IMG/VR virus record: IMGVR_UViG_3300038366_000072
Location: 1 to 31,716 of that record
Direction: 5' to 3' (one strand)
DNA: 31,716 nucleotides
Origin: a virus
The position numbers and the translations under genes were made by a program. Under the pieces are notes generated by a model. That model made no database searches. It saw only the letters and a program-made list of their open reading frames with translations, and had not been told where the DNA came from. Of the stretch, positions 29,305 through 31,716 are shown piece by piece; position 1 is the stretch's first letter; every line of letters starts with the position of its first letter.

Positions 29305-30267
29305 ATGGCTTTCACCGACACGGATATTACTGCTTATGCTTTTCCGCAGGATGGCGCAAGTCCGGGGATAGCTGATACGGATGCGGACTGGAATAATGCG
29401 GCGTTTTTAGGTGCGTTGGCTAAGGCTAAGGCAAATAATTATGCTCCGCAGGGCTTGGATATTGTCACGGATCATGTTAATGAACAGTTTACTTTGACTG
29501 CTGGACTGGCTTTTATTGAGGATAAGGAGAATATACCGTTCAGGTTGTTTTCGGACAGTGAGATTAACAGGAGTGAGGTCTGGACCACGGGCTATATTTT
29601 GATGGTTGAGACTGAGGAGGAATCCAATATTTCTTTTGAGACAACTACAGGTAAGAACTTTGTCTACCTCGGGTTTACAAGACAGGCGCAGAATGACGTA
29701 TTTGTCCGTGTTGCTGATGATGAGGCGGATGCTCCAAGTAAGTCTGTTAAACTTGGTGAGATTGATGCTTCTGCGGATAGTAAACGTGAGCAGAACCGTG
29801 TTGCAGGTTTTCAGTATGAGTTTCTTGGTAAGAGAAGTACAAACGGTTTTGTAAACCAAGCCGACCTTGCGATACCTGACAGCAGCTTCGACGAATACAA
29901 GATAAAATTCATAAACGTCGAGGGTGATGCAGCAAGCGGTAACGTCACACTGCTTTCAAGAGTCAGCAACGTAAACTCCGGATCATACTTTTTCCGTACA
30001 ACACAGAATAATACACAGCAGGCAACCAGATTCAAATTATACCAGGGAAGACCGGACAGGTTCGGTATAAACGGTGAGTTGTTCGTATCGCAGAAAGGCG
30101 GCTTATTCACATTCGACAACCGGCTGACGTCCAACCAAGAGAAGCAGTTCGCATTCTCCGGAGGAAGCACAGATCCAGCGATAACACCTTTATCAAGTCT
30201 TCAACTGTTTTTCACGTCGGGGCAGATTAACGCAGAGATAAACGTATGGGGTAGAAACAATTTATGA
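29305..30267 (+). CDS. Second fibre protein, shared anchor with a swapped tip
   Basis: 320 residues. The first 180 follow the same plan as the propeller fibre (5645): DADWNNAAFLGALAKAKANN, NFVYLGFTRQAQNDVFVRV, and KSVKLGEIDASADSKREQNR. From about residue 185 a different beta-rich domain follows (FDEYKIKFINVEGDAASGNV, RFKLYQGRPDRFGINGELFV), resembling a jelly-roll tip. Third-position bases switch from G/T-rich to A/C-rich at the same point (about 29855), suggesting that the tip came from another genome. It ends in LQLFFTSGQINAEINVWGRN. Probable receptor-binding protein. It overlaps the next gene by 4 bases. Confidence 0.72.
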   Translation: MAFTDTDITAYAFPQDGASPGIADTDADWNNAAFLGALAKAKANNYAPQGLDIVTDHVNEQFTLTAGLAFIEDKENIPFRLFSDSEINRSEVWTTGYILMVETEEESNISFETTTGKNFVYLGFTRQAQNDVFVRVADDEADAPSKSVKLGEIDASADSKREQNRVAGFQYEFLGKRSTNGFVNQADLAIPDSSFDEYKIKFINVEGDAASGNVTLLSRVSNVNSGSYFFRTTQNNTQQATRFKLYQGRPDRFGINGELFVSQKGGLFTFDNRLTSNQEKQFAFSGGSTDPAITPLSSLQLFFTSGQINAEINVWGRNNL

Positions 30268-30515
30268 GTCACCACACAATGTACTGGGAATTCGACAACG
30301 ACAGAGATAATATACACCTTTACATGGAAAGCAGCGACCAAGAGCTTACCAACAGCCCGATAGAAGCTACAGGCGTAACAGAGCTTCCGGAAGATTTCAT
30401 GCCTTGTGTCGCCTACGAGATGAAGGAGGAGTTCAATAACAACGGTTTTACGACACGTATGATGAATATTATTTTAGCTCAGGCACAACCCGACATATAC
30501 ATAAAAAAGAAGTAA
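30264..30515 (+). CDS. Small protein downstream of the second fibre
   Basis: 83 residues, start overlapping the fibre stop (ATGA). Aromatic and acidic first half (MYWEFDNDRDNIHLYMESSD), a helical middle (EDFMPCVAYEMKEEFNNNGF), basic end. It shares the A/C-rich codon style of the fibre tip, so it probably moved with it. A fibre-assembly chaperone or a tip partner is plausible. Confidence 0.6.
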   Translation: MSHHTMYWEFDNDRDNIHLYMESSDQELTNSPIEATGVTELPEDFMPCVAYEMKEEFNNNGFTTRMMNIILAQAQPDIYIKKK

Positions 30516-30525
30516 ATAATTTTTT

Positions 30526-31416
30526 ATGGGACGTATAAATACGAATGCAAACGGGGCAACAGGAAGCACAAGACTTGCAGGTAAAAGATTGTCGTTCCCT
30601 GACTTTCAGAGAAGTGAGTCAATTTCAGGTGAGGCTTTGTCCAGTGTTGAATTACCTGTTTTATCCTCTATAGCTGATGCTGATTCAGGTGAGGCTGTTG
30701 GTAGAGCCGATGTTCCGACTATTAGTGTGGTTCATGATTCTGTTACTGGTGAAGGTGAGGCCAGAGGCGATGTACCTGAGTCACGGATCGTGCATGATGC
30801 TACTACTGGTGAGGGTACTGCACGTGCGGATATTCCTGAGACTTTAGTAGTTGCAGATGCAACAAGTGGGAGAGGCTTAGCTACAGCCGATATTCCTATT
30901 ACACGGATTGTACATGATGCGGATACAGGTGAGGCTATTGGCACCGCAGATATTACTGTCAATAGGGAGGTTAGTGATGTAAACCAGTCAAGGGCTGATG
31001 CTGAGGGCAGTATTTCTAACAGTATATCTATCGCTATCTCTCAGGCAACGGATTCTGATGCTGTTGCACGTGCTGATCTCTGTATTGTTACTTATCTGGC
31101 AGGTCTTGGAGGTACTGTGGTTTTTGAGGAAGGTGGTCCGGGTGTGGAAGGCGCTGAAGTCCATATAATAAGAAACAACGATGACACCAAGGTTGCTACA
31201 ACCACGACAGATGCTGACGGTCGGTGGCATGTGACTTTACCTGGAGGTAAAACTACGGATCCGGATCCTGAGGTGTACAGTATAGAGGTCTGGTATCGTG
31301 AGGGAGCTAAAAGAGATAAGAATACCGAGCTTTACAATGCTGAGAATCGGCCTTTCATTGATACAGCTGATCCATCTGAACGTGATCCGTATGAGGATGA
31401 TAATATAGAGAACTGA
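30526..31416 (+). CDS. Repeat fibre protein with a CnaB-like domain
   Basis: 296 residues. After a short lead, residues about 29-150 hold six 20-residue repeats on the pattern VHDATTGEGTARADIPETLV. Residues about 194-265 form a CnaB or carboxypeptidase-regulatory-like beta domain (GGTVVFEEGGPGVEGAEVHI, TTTTDADGRWHVTLPGGKT). An acidic tail follows. Such repeats form rods and CnaB domains act as rigid spacers or carbohydrate-facing units, so a virion spike is inferred. The last base of the stop is the A of the next ATG (TGATG). Confidence 0.72.
   Translation: MGRINTNANGATGSTRLAGKRLSFPDFQRSESISGEALSSVELPVLSSIADADSGEAVGRADVPTISVVHDSVTGEGEARGDVPESRIVHDATTGEGTARADIPETLVVADATSGRGLATADIPITRIVHDADTGEAIGTADITVNREVSDVNQSRADAEGSISNSISIAISQATDSDAVARADLCIVTYLAGLGGTVVFEEGGPGVEGAEVHIIRNNDDTKVATTTTDADGRWHVTLPGGKTTDPDPEVYSIEVWYREGAKRDKNTELYNAENRPFIDTADPSERDPYEDDNIEN
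30610..30975 (+). repeat. 60-bp coding repeats, about six copies
   Basis: Tandem units of 60 bp encode the 20-residue repeats of the protein at 30526. Repeat borders are marked by GATGC/GATTC (Asp) at the start of each unit. The units are diverged in DNA, unlike the WD40 repeats, so this array is older. Confidence 0.65.
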
Positions 31417-31716
31417 TGGCACGTTATGATCCACCTAAGGACTGGTCTGAGACAGAAATAGTTCTGCAGGAGTATGATCCTCCAAAGGATTGGAGTGAGA
31501 CAGTTATCAAGTTGGATCCTGATACAGGTCCTGATATAACTATACAGAACAGCCAAGGTATAGGCGGTGAGGCTGAGGCTGATGGCAGTTTATCCAGTTC
31601 TCAGGTTAAGTCAGGTATCAGTGTCTCTGATGCTGAATCTGTTGGCAGTGTCTCTGATTCAAAGGTTCGGACGCAGATCTCTCAGGGTAAGGCTGTTGCT
31701 GATGCTGATGTTTCTT
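31416..31716 (+). CDS. Repeat-rich virion surface protein, 5' part (continues across the junction at position 2)
   Basis: Starts at ATG 31416, one base overlapping the upstream stop. The N-terminus carries a near-perfect internal duplication (YDPPKDWSETEIVLQE, then YDPPKDWSETVIKLDP), probably an attachment motif repeated twice. The frame is open at the window's right edge and in register with the frame at position 2, so the two are one gene on the circle. Relative to the left-hand copy it has D-A-E-S instead of R-G-E-I in one repeat. Confidence 0.72.
   Translation, partial: MARYDPPKDWSETEIVLQEYDPPKDWSETVIKLDPDTGPDITIQNSQGIGGEAEADGSLSSSQVKSGISVSDAESVGSVSDSKVRTQISQGKAVADADVS
31463..31716. repeat. 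Terminal overlap, right copy (circular assembly)
   Basis: This is the right-hand copy of bases 1-254. Nine of the 11 differences fall in a 21-base patch. There they change the encoded residues R-G-E-I of the left copy to D-A-E-S here, while the flanks on both sides are nearly identical. The patch lies inside a repeat-rich surface protein gene. Confidence 0.8.

Overview
The window reads as the complete, circularly assembled genome of a small tailed archaeal virus (Caudoviricetes, siphovirus-like) from a hypersaline habitat. The first 254 bases recur at the end (31463-31716) with 11 mismatches, so the unique map is about 31,462 bp and the open reading frame cut at the left edge continues the one cut at the right edge. 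All recognisable genes lie on the + strand. The host inference rests on very acidic proteins, archaeal TATA-like promoters 25-30 nt upstream of start codons (leaderless genes), Shine-Dalgarno-type sites elsewhere, and a Ser-His (Sec11-like) peptidase. The moderate GC content suggests a low-GC haloarchaeon such as a Haloquadratum relative, or a nanohaloarchaeon. This is inference only.

Layout. 1-1128: end of a repeat-rich surface protein, a terminator, then a detached C-terminal piece of the MuF head-morphogenesis domain fused to a helix-turn-helix. 1189-4199: prohead protease with acidic scaffold-like tail, and HK97-fold major capsid protein. 4290-9003: small virion proteins and a fibre locus whose main protein carries a seven-bladed WD40-like beta-propeller, followed by a Sec11-like peptidase, a repeat protein and a BppU-like protein. 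9003-15502: connector, HK97 gp10-like protein, tail terminator, tail tube, G/GT tail chaperones with a -1 frameshift at an A-run, a very short tape measure, distal tail protein, tail hub. 15530-16217: a sequon-rich membrane protein overlapping a two-TM protein (lysis candidates). 16218-17505: operator palindromes, two winged-helix regulators and a structured non-coding region. 17506-19946: many tiny overlapping genes, a winged-helix protein, an HEXXH membrane protein, a Cas4/RecB-like nuclease and a zinc finger. 19970-25138: small terminase, small genes, large terminase, a C5 cytosine methyltransferase. 25180-31416: portal-MuF fusion, a second fibre locus and repeat proteins that lead across the circle to position 781.

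The virion genes form one nearly continuous late block on the circle (about 19970 through the junction to 15502). No integrase, polymerase, primase or helicase is recognisable, so replication must depend on the host or on unrecognised small genes. The most notable features are the MuF domain split across a 4.1 kb fibre cassette, the viral propeller fibre, two membrane proteases, duplicated fibre loci, abrupt codon-style changes inside two genes at domain boundaries, and a 0.37 kb candidate structured RNA ending in a terminator-like hairpin.
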